Shown here: positions 13,601 to 27,676 of the stretch, piece after piece
Numbering within the stretch: the stretch's first letter is position 1
Layout of the letters: each line of letters begins with the position of its first letter
Origin: Sipunculus nudus
Lineage: Eukaryota; Annelida; Sipuncula; Golfingiida; Sipunculidae
Assembly: GCA_026874595.1 (NCBI GenBank)
Contig: CM049318.1
Location: 5,659,741-5,723,740, forward strand
Reading direction: 5' to 3'
Length of the DNA stretch: 64,000 nucleotides
Notes under the pieces: generated by a model
Told to the model about the DNA's origin: nothing
What the model saw: the letters and a program-made list of their open reading frames with translations, nothing else
The model's database searches: none
Made by a program: the position numbers and the translations under genes

Positions 13601-16600
13601 TGATATGGATGCAATACTTTCATTTGAAATGATTGTTGAAATTATTTCGTGTGTTTTTTATATAAGGGTTACTGCTACTCGTGAAATATCTTCATGAATA
13701 AGGATTGAATAACGAGATGACGAATAAAAGTAGCGACACCTATGGGCGAATACAGCTAATAAATATTTGGGTTAGGAACAAGGGAAAATACGGCTCACTC
13801 TCATTTCATTTTTTATCTAATACTCAAACTATTAACCTACCTTAACCTCATTAAAGAGCATTTATCATTAATAATGTTTTAGTCTGGCTTGTATTTTATT
13901 TTAAAATTTAACAATAAACACGGTGTCGGCTGCATGGTCAGCTGATCCACTCAAAGAATAAGAGCCGGCCAGCACACGTACTGCGCATGCTTGTTGGAAA
14001 ATGCATTACAAAAAATAGACGAGAATATTTCATTGGTTCCATGCCCAAGAATATCCCGTGTTTTACAGGTAACTGGGATGGCTTTAACGATCCTCAGACC
14101 GGGATACTGGTGTATATGTGGTCTATCGGGAGAGAAGTTTGTGGGCAGTCAGTGCATCAGCTCACAGATCCGCACGATCACCTCCCTGGTGAGACGCAGT
14201 GGAACCACCAGGGCCTGGCACATCCATTAACACTTAAAGGTTAGTGTGATTTTTAGAGTGCAATGAGGCACTATTAGATCACAACCGCCATTTTGTTAGG
14301 TCATAGATTATGAAAAGTACCGTCCTCGCTCATACTTAAAACAACTGGAATCTTGTTCTTCTCCATTTATCATATACCGGCAGGATAGTTAAATAATTAT
14401 TTCATAAGCCAGGGCGATAATTAAATCTGAGAAAATTAATGTCACGTGACAAGTGAATAATTTAAACTTAATGCATTTTATGGATTTAAAGAAAGGGAGT
14501 CAGAAGATGTTTCAATACGCTGGATACCTGTATAATTTAAAGAGGCTCCATATAAATCTTTGCACTGGCTACACGAATGTAACCTGGTGTTCTGCACTCA
14601 CGACACGTGAAAGATCCACGGGGACATCATATCTACCTGTCCCACTTGTATGAATAATGCATGGTCTAAAATGTCTATTTTGTCCCACCAATTGTTGTTG
14701 TTTTCCCAAGCACATACTAACCCAGTATGAAGTTTATGGTAAATGCCGATAATCCTGTCTTACACCCGGTTCAGTTTTAAGCATACAAGTTTTAAAGAAA
14801 ATGTCAGATACATGGTTTTCTAGCCGTGTTAAATAAAATAAGACATATTTGATAGGTAAGTTTAATTCTCACTACAAGTCGAGAATGAACTTTTAAATAA
14901 TAGTAAACTTGTGGGTTTTATTCATTTCTTTGCCTGACAAATTATTTATATTAACCGCTGCAGACGGGGACTACTACATAACCGTCCAGGCCATGAATAA
15001 GATCGAGTTCGGTGGACCAATGGCGGTGACTGTTTGTCATACCACTCCGTACACCGTAGACACGACGCCGCCAGAGTTTTACTACCTCGATGACGTCACT
15101 TATGACAGCAGCAATGAGAGCATAACTTTCATATACAACGCCACGTGAGTAGTCAAGTTAAATTAAAATCTGTGTGTTTAAAATCAATTGACAGTGTCTA
15201 TGTGCCGTATCATCCGTAAACCATGGTCACACGCACTCTCCATTAGACAGTTGAGGGATAAAACACTGGCAACCCGGGTTCTGTCCTAGGCGTGACTATG
15301 AGAGTCGGTTGTAGTAGACTGGTACCCTGCTCTATTGAGGCCCTCAAGCCAAGCATAGAGACAGGCGTACAACGCCATCTTAAGTACTCCCAGTTGCAAC
15401 TCCTGACCTACCTGTAGACTGGTTCCAACTCCAGCCTACACGCTCATACCGATTGTCATGGACGTTCACGCGATCCTGGCTGGTAATCCGTGAAGATTTC
15501 TTATAAAATTACTTTCTTTATTTATTTAAAGTTTTCAAATATTGAAGAATTAGTTGTTGCACAAAAATAGACTGATGGATGTATAGATGATACGATATAC
15601 TGAATATTTGATATTACACTGTACATGGTATTGGTTTATAATCAATATCTATTAATCTAATCATAAATGTCACACGAAATGTACAGCCAACTTTTGACAA
15701 CTTCTCTGAGCAAACGAAATGCTAATTTTTATCATATGTAAATCAAACTTGAGATGGAACCAGTCTGCCGGGAGTCCTGAAGATGGCGTTGTACGCCCGT
15801 CTCTATGATTGGCCTAGAGCAGCGGTGTCAACATAGAGCGGGGTACCAGTCTACGGTTGTAGTTGCTCGTCCAAGGTCGGTGTTTTCTCCGGGTTCTTCG
15901 GTTACCCCTAAAGACGTCCGAACGCCAATAGCTGAACCATTGAGACTGCTGCGACAAGTGACAATAACTATTTGTAATATTCATGTAAAATAAATACGTT
16001 TATTTATAACGTGTGGCATTTTAGATGCTTTCAAAAACATTTATTTTTAAAACAATTACGCTGAAGCAATTCGATTAATATTCGTGGATTATAAGTATCT
16101 AACAGACCATATTATCAAATTTTGTGTCTGTTCCCGATAATGCTACATAAACCTAAAGAAGTGAAAATACAACATTTATATACATTGTTCTACGGAATAT
16201 ATAATGTACTTGTATAGACTACGTTGTAAATCATATCACCGTTTTTCTTCCCTATCGCAGTTGAACAGGTTTAAGGAAACTTTCAGTAAAGTAAGGTAAT
16301 TTTTTTAGAAATCAAATATCTTGCCCAGTGATTTATGATATTTTATTTTTATATGAATCAAGATCCTTTCACTTAATATAGAAATATTTTCTGACTTCTG
16401 CGTTCCATGACTCGTGTTCCATATTGAATTGTCAGTACACATAACCTCAGCTTTTTGGCTGGAATCAAAAGAGTACTCTAAAACATACTGTTCGTCATGA
16501 GTATTGATATTAACCTACAACAACAGAAGAAATAATTAAAAAAATTAAATGATGGCATCTACACTGCGCAGAATCTGACTCACAAGAGCATGACTCTGCA

Positions 16601-19600
16601 TGCAGTTTGGGGTTTATGGGTATTGCATTTCAAAACCCACAATGCACTGGGGCGTTCTAAGTACATCAACGACGTTTGTTTTAATGTAGGAAAGAGGGTT
16701 ATGTTGTCCGTTCAAATACGTTGTTTAAGAATTAACTCAAAGCAAATTACATTAACATGGGTGATTTGTGGTAAAGGCTTCACAGAATTAATAATATGTT
16801 GTAAACATGCGCAAGTGAAATGTAATCAGGTGTTTCCTTGAAATGTGCCAAATTTTGATTTTAAAGTTTGACAGTTCAGACAAATAGTCCCCGTCGTCCC
16901 AAATGGCCTGACTGGAAGAGGTTCGTGTTGAAAAGAAACGAACTCTTGCGGAAGAATGTGGTGCCTTCTTGTAGTCGATAAGTTTTTCTTATTTTTTATG
17001 TGTCAGCAAAACGTTCGATGTTACAACATTTTAAGGCACATTTTTGATAAATATGAACTATTTCGCTTGTTTCCGGTACAGAGACCTTCATTCTGGCATC
17101 AAGAGAACAGAATTCGGGCTTGGTCGCAGCAGACGAGACACTGCACTGCTCTCATGGAAGGACGCGCCCCCTGGATCTCCTATGACGTACTACTACAAAG
17201 TGCCAGACGGAGTTCCGGCATGGGTCAAAGTGCGTGTGACTAACAATGGTATGTACATGGTACTGCTATTTGACTGAGATCTTCAGTCTACACCGTTTTA
17301 ATTTAGCATATATCGTATATTCACAGTATTTGAACTGTGGGACCTAGTGTGATCAATTTTGTTTGTGATCAGAATATGATATTGCTTACAGTATATATTA
17401 ATGCAACAGTTTCCCGACGCGGAGAACGGCTACTCATCCAGATGAATGGTTGGAGAATGGACCACAATCAAAACAGAACAATCAAAGGAAGCAATCTTTG
17501 AAGAGTCAACCAAGGAAACTTGGTTAAAGAATATGAAAGTGTCGATTTTTTTTAATTTACGGTGTGAAAATATTACTTTATGAAATACGACAGAGCTTTT
17601 TGAATACCTCAGTGGTTTCCCTGAGAAAGATATACTCATATTAGAGCGGATACAAACAGCCGACTGTGCATTAATCGGACCACCTGAAATGTCAGTAATA
17701 TCATTGATATGCTTGTAAAAGGAAACCCTGTTGTTATTTGAAATTAATGGTCATCAATATAGGGTGCCAGTTGTCTTGTTAACAATGAGTTCCACGACCT
17801 ATCCGCAGCATTTCATAAAAAAAACATTTAATTTCTCTAGCAAAATGTATCTTGCAAAGTGAGAGATGGTTTAAGAATTCAACAATATTATTACAAAGCT
17901 TGAATTTGCTAATGGTAACAAAATGAACGATAATTCATTTATTTTGGATACTATATATTTATATAATATATTTGTGCATTCTTCACATTCTAGTTGATTT
18001 AAGGACATCAAAACACGCTGATCGACCCATCCTCGTTGACACCACGCCACCTATCGCCGGAGTGGTGTATGATGGCGAAAACGTCCACCAGGGGGATCTG
18101 ATGTACCAGTCATCAAGCACCAGGCTCTGTGCCAGCTGGACGGGGTTTTACGACCCTGAGAGTGGTATACGTGAGTATATACAGCAGGTCGCATTGACTT
18201 GATGATTAACTACAATTATATAGAATCAACACAACAAGAACTGTATACATTTGTTATTTTTTTCTAAAATATTCTACGACAAAACAATAAAAGTTAGTTT
18301 AGTTGGTTGAGCAAGTAACCGGACAGGAACGCACGCAGGAAAGATTTTAAAGGTTTTTGTGTTACATTCCGGATCTGGACTTGCAGTACTCTCATCACGG
18401 CTGCCTGACCTATAGCACGCTTTAAACTAATAAAAATCCATGCAAAGGTGCTAAAAGATTCTTGTCAGTCAACAGACAAACTAACAGGATTGTTAGGGTA
18501 TCACGTGGCACTTTTACCTGCTGTCCTCAGATGTGTATTCTCGTTTTGTCCCCCGTCGCAAGCCATAGAAATGGTGAGCGCGTCTTTCCGTGGGTCCATC
18601 CGTCGGTCTGCCTATCTGTCTGTTTGAAAAATGGTGTTAGCGCAATAACTTAAAAAAAAAACAAATTTAATATTGATAACCTTGGTGTACTCGGTGATCA
18701 GTTCCACAGATCGACTTTTTCTGGTATTTGTAACCTATCACGTATTTTCTAGTATATGATTTACCCACATTTCAGATAACTATCTGGTTGGCGCAGGCAC
18801 TTCTCCTTACAATGATGACGTAGCCAGCTTTGAGTTTGTTGACAGGACAGTTACACACAGATGCTGGACTGTCCGTCTCCAGCACAACATGTCTTACTAC
18901 AGCACCGTGACGGCGTATCATAACGGTCACGACAACCTTAATGTTACTGCCACTTCCAGCGGAGGTATGGGGTTTGTTGATGTTTTTTCTCACTATATAT
19001 AAACCATAAGGATACATAGTTTTAATCACATGATTGGAAGTTTTGGCTTTATCCTCTCGGATTCGGTTAATTGGATGAAACGATATTACGACACCGTTGA
19101 ATTAATGTTAAATTCGTTTTAAGTTTCGGGTAAATAACTTTTAATTGAACTGAAGGTAATGTGTCATTTTAGCCCACCTTTACAATATTATATGGCCAAG
19201 GAAATATAAAAAGGACGCCATGAGATCAATTAATTATAAGCATGTAATACTTGGTGTATCTGGAGAGTCAAGTGTGTGTAAGGCACTTTTTGTTATTATA
19301 TTTTATTATTATATTTATTATATTTGCAACACAACTTAAACAAAAGAAACGGATGTTGTGGAAGAATTGGTCAATATACATTTACGGGGAACTGTATGTA
19401 TTTGTCCAGTTCTGGTTGACACCACTGTGCCAAATAAGGGTACCGTGCATGATGGGAAGCCTGGAGACCCGGACGTGGTCTTTTCCTCCAATGCCGCCGG
19501 GGCTGACACTCACTGGCGTGGATTCACTGACCCAGAGTCAGGACTGAATAAATATCGAGTCGGCTTTTGGCGGAAACATTACGGTAAGAAGACAATGGAA

Positions 19601-22600
19601 CTTTTATAAATACTTGATCCGATAAAGGACATGCTGGTAATATGGTGACGTAGCAAATTGTGTATGGCAGCTAATGTTACAGACAGCTGTTTTACTGTTT
19701 TTAAACAATGACCTGGTCCAGACAAGGACATCTCATACGCTCAGTGTTAACTTAGAAATGGTGGTTACAGGTCATTTGATTTTAAAATCCGCCTTTCTAA
19801 ATAATATTGTATATATGTTTGCTTATTATCCCCTTTCTTGATTTTTCTTTTCGTTTTAATTGATGATTTGAATGGAAGGACAGCTGCGCTGGCAATGCAA
19901 CGTAGACGAATTATGTTGGACTCGAAATCCAATTTTTTTTTTCAAGTAACAGTCGGCTTTTGTAAATGACAAACCATTTGCCCTTTGTATGAATATCCAA
20001 AATTTAATTAATTCGAAAATCTTTGATACCACAAATGGTACAGGAGTATTTTAAAATAGGTATTCAATTCCGTTTTATAGCCCTCAGCCCCTTAGGCTGA
20101 TGGGCTATTGTCGTCACCCAAGCTGTCCGTCCGTCCGTCCGTCCGACGTCTGTTAACTTTTACCTTGTGAGAGGGATATCTCTTAAAGGATTCATCGTGG
20201 GAATTTTATTTCTTCGGTGAAGATGTATATTGACAAAATCTCGGTCAAGTTCGAAGATGGGTGACCTTGACCTATTTTCTACGTTTTAGGACTGATCATA
20301 GAAAAACACTTAGAAGCTAATTTCTCAGGAACCATTTGGTTGATTTTCACAAAACACACTATGAAAATTGGGACTGATGGTTTGTACCTGCTGCACAAGT
20401 TTGGTGGCGCCAACTAAAATTTCTGATTTTTTATGATTTTTTCGAATTTTTTTAAATTTTGGCCTTGTGAGCGAAATTTCTACAAAGGTATTCAACACAG
20501 GAACTTCGTTTCTTCAGTTCTGATGCATATAAACGAAATCTTGGTCAAGTTCAAAGATGGATGACCTTGACCTATTTTTCAAGGTCACAGAGCTTAGAAA
20601 AGAAAAAAAACTTAGCTTATATCTCAGGAACCACTGGGTGGATTGTTATGAAACATGGTATAATGATATGCCTTGGTGATCTCCAAGTCCTGCAGGAGGT
20701 CGGTCTTACCATACTTGAAAAGGTACAACATACTTCTCCAGTTTAAATTTATAACTGAGACATGTACAGATATACATCCATATGAGAACAAATATTTCAT
20801 ACTTGTTACTGTTACCATCTATAAAAACTGTTCTTTTGGCTAAGAGCTTTTGTCAGCTTATGCTGATATTCTAGTCTATGTATTGCGTGAAATAATGGCA
20901 AACATATGTATAAATTAGGACTTCATGTAACGTCCTATTCTATCAGGTGACAGGACAGGTGATGAAATCCATTTAGATGAAGTTGCACCAAATATAACAT
21001 CTTGGTCCGTTCATCATCTTCATCTTCACCATAGAGACAATGTGCACGTGGTAGTCACGGCAACTAATGGGGCGAATAGTTCCACAGCTTCACGATCTAC
21101 CGGTTTCTCATTGGATTTGACGGAACCAAGAATGTACGCACTATCAGATGGATCCGATCCGGCGAAGAATGCCATGTACACTGTACGTTAGTGTTTGTTT
21201 AAGGTGCATGTATCCATGAGTATCATTTTTTAACTGGACAGGTAAATTTTGAATTTCGTTTACATTATAGAATTTTGCCTAGCGTCTCTCAGAATCTTCT
21301 CTTTTAATTGTAATAGTTGTTTAGTATAATTATATAACGATATTTACTCTTTTTGCTTCTGAGCTTTCTCATTTACTTATGCTTATAATTAAAAAATAAG
21401 ATGCTCCATAATTTACTCATACGTATAAATAAAAAAATAAGATAAGTTAGATTATATTCTTCCGTACTTTTTTTTAGAAAATTTGTTTAACCAGAGTTTG
21501 AATTACTTCGAATCATTCTACTTGAGTGTATAGTTTGTGTTTGTATGAGTTCGCCAGGCGATAATCAATATATATTGATGTAAATATCATAATCCTGAGG
21601 AAAATCAGAGTTCTATAAAGGAATCCTTCCAAACACGATGATTTACTATAACGGGCAATGGGCTATACATGTAGGAAGATTGTTAACCGCAATACTAGAC
21701 AAATTACTGAGATGAATAATGTAACAAAACATACCTAAATTACGGAATTTTAAAACATATGATGGCGAGCGTGAAATTTTTCTTGTCAGTTTAATGTAGA
21801 GCATCATAGTTCTCTTGTCGAAATGCTCTTCTCTGGTAAGCTAAATGCCCTACATTCCGGGCAAATAACGGACAAAGATCACGATAAAATCATGTCAGAA
21901 AGTGACGGATTATTTTACTTCTTTCCTTTGTTGATAGGGTGTCCACAACTAAGCTGTTGCTCACATGCAACATAAATTCCTTCGGCAAACAAAGTTTGTC
22001 CTCTAGGAAAAAGTGTACATGTTTTAAACATGACATAAAGACGTAATAATGATGTTTTTTATTCATTTTTCTTATTCATTACAGGCATCCACAACTGAAC
22101 TGAGTGCCACATGGAACTTCACTGATCCCGAGTCAGGACTGGCTCTATATGCTGTCACAGCCTACCAGACCAAAGCCAGGACACGCTCTAAAATCTTCCC
22201 GTCAAGGTAAGCCTCCAGCCACAAGACTAAGAGCGGGGCGCTCTCTAAAATCTTTCAAGGTAATCAATGTAAGCTAACCAGACCAAAAGCAGGACGCGCC
22301 AACAAATCTAGTTTTACGATTATAGCAACTTAACTCAAATTCTCAGTTTGACTGATGGCAGTTGTCTCCGCGGAAGAAGCTGGATGGCGATCATGTAATC
22401 AAACAATTCTTTGGCGTTGTTGTGGTCTTTCTGGGTGTTTCTGGGTGTTTTGAATTTAAAATAGTTTAGATATAACGTTTATCTTGAGATAAGGAATGTT
22501 TAATTATATTTGTCCGTCGATTTGAAATATCATTTGGCATTATGAAGTACTGAGTGATTTGAGTAGTGTTAAAAACTTTAGGTTATAATATTTAACATGT

Positions 22601-25600
22601 TTTAACTCAAGCGATAGATAACTACATGCTCCAGCTACGTATCTGATTTTAGGTCATCAATGTTTCACTAGATAACTTCAACATATGTAAACTTGTCCCA
22701 TCAGTAAGACCTATTGTATGAATTCGTGTTTTATAGGACACAGTCCAGAGACTTGCCCGGTGACACGACTGCATTCACTACCGACGAGACACTAAATCTC
22801 GAACCTGGACTACACTACAGTTTCAGAGTTGCCGCTGTCAACCGAGCGAAATTAACCTCTGTACATCAGACAGACGGCGTCACCGTGGACAACACTCCTC
22901 CAGAGGTAACTGATTTATCAGAAATAGATTTACCTAAGTTATCTTTCGTCATATATTACTAATTTAATCCGATTAGATAGTCAATCAGCGATAGCACATG
23001 ACCTATGTCTCCCTACCATGGTAGTTGTTATAGTGATCTATTCTATATATATTCTACGGGAACATTAATCGAGTCTAGCAAAGTGTATGGATTCAAAATG
23101 ATGATTTACAGAACAACAGATTATTTTAAATGATTGCACATTCATCCGGGTAGCGTTGTCTTGATATCCTTTAAGTTATATTAGTAATTATATTATACAT
23201 GTATTTTAAACTCCATGTATAGTTAAACAAATGGTCATTTAATTTTTTCTTTTAAATTGTAAATATACAATCAGATTGAAATTCTTACCAAAGGAAATTT
23301 GAAAATTTTATTTATTTCTAGATGATGTACGTCCACGCTGGTTCCATCAACGGGGAGAGTGAGGAGCTTGAAGACGGCTACGTCATCCATAACGAACTGG
23401 AAGGACTCTGGGCCAGCTGGCGAGGATTCGACCCGGAAAGTGGGGTAGAGACCTACCTGGTTGCTATTGGAACCCGCCCAGGTAAAACCAAGAAAATTCT
23501 GACATCTTATGACATTAAACAACATACAATGGTTATATATTTTCATTATAAATATATATTTATATTTTTATATATACATTTATAATAATATTAATAATAA
23601 TAATAATAATAATCATTGCACATTGGTAGCTAATCTCTCGAAATTCTTGTATCAAAACCTTGAAGTCATTTTGGGCAACCTAGAGGGTTGTTTAGTATTA
23701 TTCGTCAGGAAACAGGGGCGGATCCAGGATCTTCTGCAGGGAGGGGTCAACGGGTGACATGTATAAAAATTGTCTTAAAAAGGTCGTTGGTTAAGAGCAG
23801 AGGGGGTCTCGACCCCTAAAACCCCCCGACATGCATAAGATTTGTCTAAAAAAATAGGTCCTTGGTTGAGAGCGGGGGGGGGGGGGGGGTTCCCCCTCTG
23901 GTTCCGCGCCTGGGTAGTTCTGTAATTCTGTTTTCCTGCACAGGGAGTGATGACACGATGAGGTTCACCAACATGGATGACAGCTTAAACCGTTACATGA
24001 AGGGCCTCAGGATGTCTTTGACGGACCCTGATACGAACATACCGGTTTACTATGTGACGGTGAAGTGTATCAACGGGGCTGGTGTAGAGAGCAGTCTCAT
24101 CTCATCAAGGTTAACTCTTGTTTTCTTTTTTCTTTTGTGTCTTTTTCTTTCTTCAAGATATACCGGTGATATTGGAGTTCATCTGCTTTTTCTTGAATGA
24201 TATAGAACTAAATTTAAAACCTGATGGGTGTGGCCTAGAAGTAAAAATAAATTAAAGCTTTTTTTTAATCATGATAATGTAGATTTAATAAAAGTATAAT
24301 TTTACTCACAAATTATCACATTAATATAAATTTGTACACATTTTTTTTATTAAAATGCATATGTAGATGTGAAAGCAGATGCTAAAATATTACTTATTCA
24401 TGCTGTTATCTAGAACACAAGTTGAATACTGAAACGTATATTATGAAATGAGAAAAAAAATCAAAATCATACAAACGGACATAGACATATATTCGTTAAA
24501 ATAATATATTAAATATCCATACTGACAAAGCAAAAACATTGTATTATGAAATTTAAAAAAAAAGCGGTAATGTGCTTCAACTTTCTTTATTGGTGGTATT
24601 TGTTGCATTTCAAGTCCGGTGAAGATCGTGGAAGGAGACAAGACCGGGCTGGTGGAGGACGGTCCGGCAGTGGGTCAGGACATTGACTATCAAACAGACA
24701 TTACGACAATCACTGCCTCCTTCCACGGTTTCAGCAGCGTCAGGGACGGAATAGCTCATTACCTGTGGGGCGTAGGTACCGCCCCGCTGATTGATGACGT
24801 CATGCCTTTTGTGATGAGAGGAATCGTTGTTGAAGACAACAGTGTTACGGATGGTAAACTAACGATTACATTACATACTCAGTTAAGCTTTTCTTTTATT
24901 GTTTTCGTGTGTATCGACAATAAAATCTATCACTCAGACTTCCTTTGGTCAGAAAAAAAGGAATTATTTGAATATTTGAATTATGAATACCAAACTTTTC
25001 GTCGATCTTCTATATGGTGTCAAAGAGGATTAGTGTCCGTAATTTTAATCTAACCCTGATTATTGTGGGCATGCTATGTTGAACAATAAAGTATGGATAA
25101 AATGTTCGTTTTAACAGCGCAGAAGGATCTTATGACATGTTGGAATCCGCTTTTTCCACCAAGAATATTCTATTTTTTACCATAACCAATTAACTTTGCT
25201 TTAAGTAATCGTGTCATATTGGTCAAACTAATGTTAAACGGACTATACTGTTTTAATTAAAGGCAAAATGCATCATCCTCATACAAAAAATTATTCCTAT
25301 GTTGAAAATACCTTCATGTGCTTTTGAAAACCAGAATTCCGGTTATTTCATGCAGAAAGATCAAGGTACTACCACGCCCAGGCTATCCTTCCATTGTCTG
25401 ATGGAACGAAGTACTTTTCCACAATCCGGGCGGTGACCGGCGCCGGAAATGTTCTTGAAACCTCGTCTAATGGCGTAACAGTCGACCGGACGCCGCCGGA
25501 TGTAAGATTCACTCAGGTCGGACCGGAAGACCATAACGTCACCGAAGATGTGATTTATCAGCGAGAACCTGCGGCCATCAGCGCCTCCTGGAATATTACG

Positions 25601-27641
25601 GATGAGGAAAGCGGGGTCAACATGACGTCTGCCAGTATGAGTGATGTACCTGGTACGCTATGAACAATTCACAGTATTTTACTGTTATCGGTCTCATTAT
25701 GCTAGACGTTAAATGCCATAATTACACACGTTCGCAATACTAAAAATGCCCTGGCTATTATAAAATAGCAAAACGCTGGTCGCAGTTCAAAACAGAAAAT
25801 TAAGTGATTATTATCCTTAAACCTTGCTAATTCCTAGCAGTTGTTGAATATCCCGGAAATATCGTATGCATTATAAACTTAACTACAAAGGATAAGATAA
25901 AATGGTCTATGTGATATCAGTTTTTGAGATAATCCATCTCTTACCACAACCACCACAGGAGGATGTTTAACTCTCATTCAGGGTGTTATTCGATCTTTTA
26001 TTACATTTTAAACATTTAAATTTCTCTAATTCACAGGGAAGGATTTATCAGGCGCTATGTTGTCATCATTACCTCCCACTGGTAGTCTGCCTAACGCTGC
26101 TTTCCAGCCATCACCTGATGGGCAAACGAACATCGTGACACTACAGTCGATGAACCAGGTATCAAGGATTACCTTCACTATAAAATAATAACCACGTATG
26201 AAAGTGTGTCAAAACAGCAACTATTAAAATAAATAGATTCATCAATACTACAGTGGTTACGGAGTTTTAAAAGCTAAAGCATTATGGTTTTCCATTTCGT
26301 AACTCTTGTCTCTGCTATTACAAAACAAATGAATTCACAAGTGGGTACATTTAAATACGCCAGTTTTATTGAAGTCTTTTATTTATGTTTTTTTTAATAT
26401 TTATGTTATTTTATGCCAGGCGGGATTGGATAGTAGAGAAGATTCACAAGCTGTGGTCGTGGACGAAACGCCTCCCATAGATGGACACGTGGAATGTCCA
26501 AAATTCATAGCAGGTATAATGTTGTGTTAATTTTATACATAACCATTTGATAGATAGCTTAGAAGTGTTGCTGACTTTTTCTGACACCAGTGAACACAGC
26601 ATCGGCATTCACGGGGTAACCATAGTATAAGAAGTTGGATAATGCCACAAGAGGTGAAGCATTTTGTTTTGAAAATATAAAAACAAAAAAAAGCGGACCT
26701 AACTCTCTCGCAAGTTAAGCTTGCTTTTCTGGTGAAGCGATTGGAACGCCAGACATGTGCGCCATCGACATGAGGGAATGGTTCAATATTTTCCCTTGAG
26801 CAAAATGTGTATGTTACACCTAAAATACTTATTAAACAAATTGAGTTCCATCAAGCAAACATACAGACATGCACTTTGAAACACTCTCTAGTCGATAATT
26901 AACATTATTCAAACGTTTTCAGAAAAGTTCTCCTTTGTATTTCTTCAGCTGAGCGGCCTATGACGTGTCATTGGAGCGGCTACTTAGACCGGGAGTCACG
27001 GATTACGTCATATAAAGTGGGAATGGGATTGTACGTCGGAGATGACTCTATAGTGACCTTTATTGACGTTCCAGCAACCATCCAGCACCACACATTTACA
27101 GGTAAATACATCATGACTCTAACGTTTAACCAAATTTCCCGTGTCAAAAACTTCAGAGTCAAAATAAATCTGGTACTGTTCAACCAAAAGGGTATGTGTC
27201 TTGTCGTTCAAAGTTTGCAGTGAAAACCTGGTTCAGATATCATTATTCTTACTTGAAGTGCAACCTCTTATAATGGACGTGCATATAATGGATATATTCA
27301 GCCAAAAGGGGAATGTTTCATGTCGTGCAAAGTTTGCAGTGAAAACTTGATTCAGATATCTTTATTTTTACCTACAGTGCAACCTCTCATTATAGACGTG
27401 TATATAATGCAATGACAGTCGAGGGTAAAGCAGGTTGCTTCCTCTGCGAGTGACCCAGGTTCGAGCGGGCGTGGCAACGCGAGAGGGTTGTAGTGGCTTG
27501 TCCTAGGCCGGGTGTTTTCTCTGAGTTCTCAGGTTTCGTCGACCACTAGACAATACTGAACGCCTCCACCTTAGCCATGTATTTGCGACACCACATTTAT
27601 TGGTTATATTAATTATTTTTTACAATGTAAAATAAAAACGT

Positions 27642-27676
<35 letters not shown>

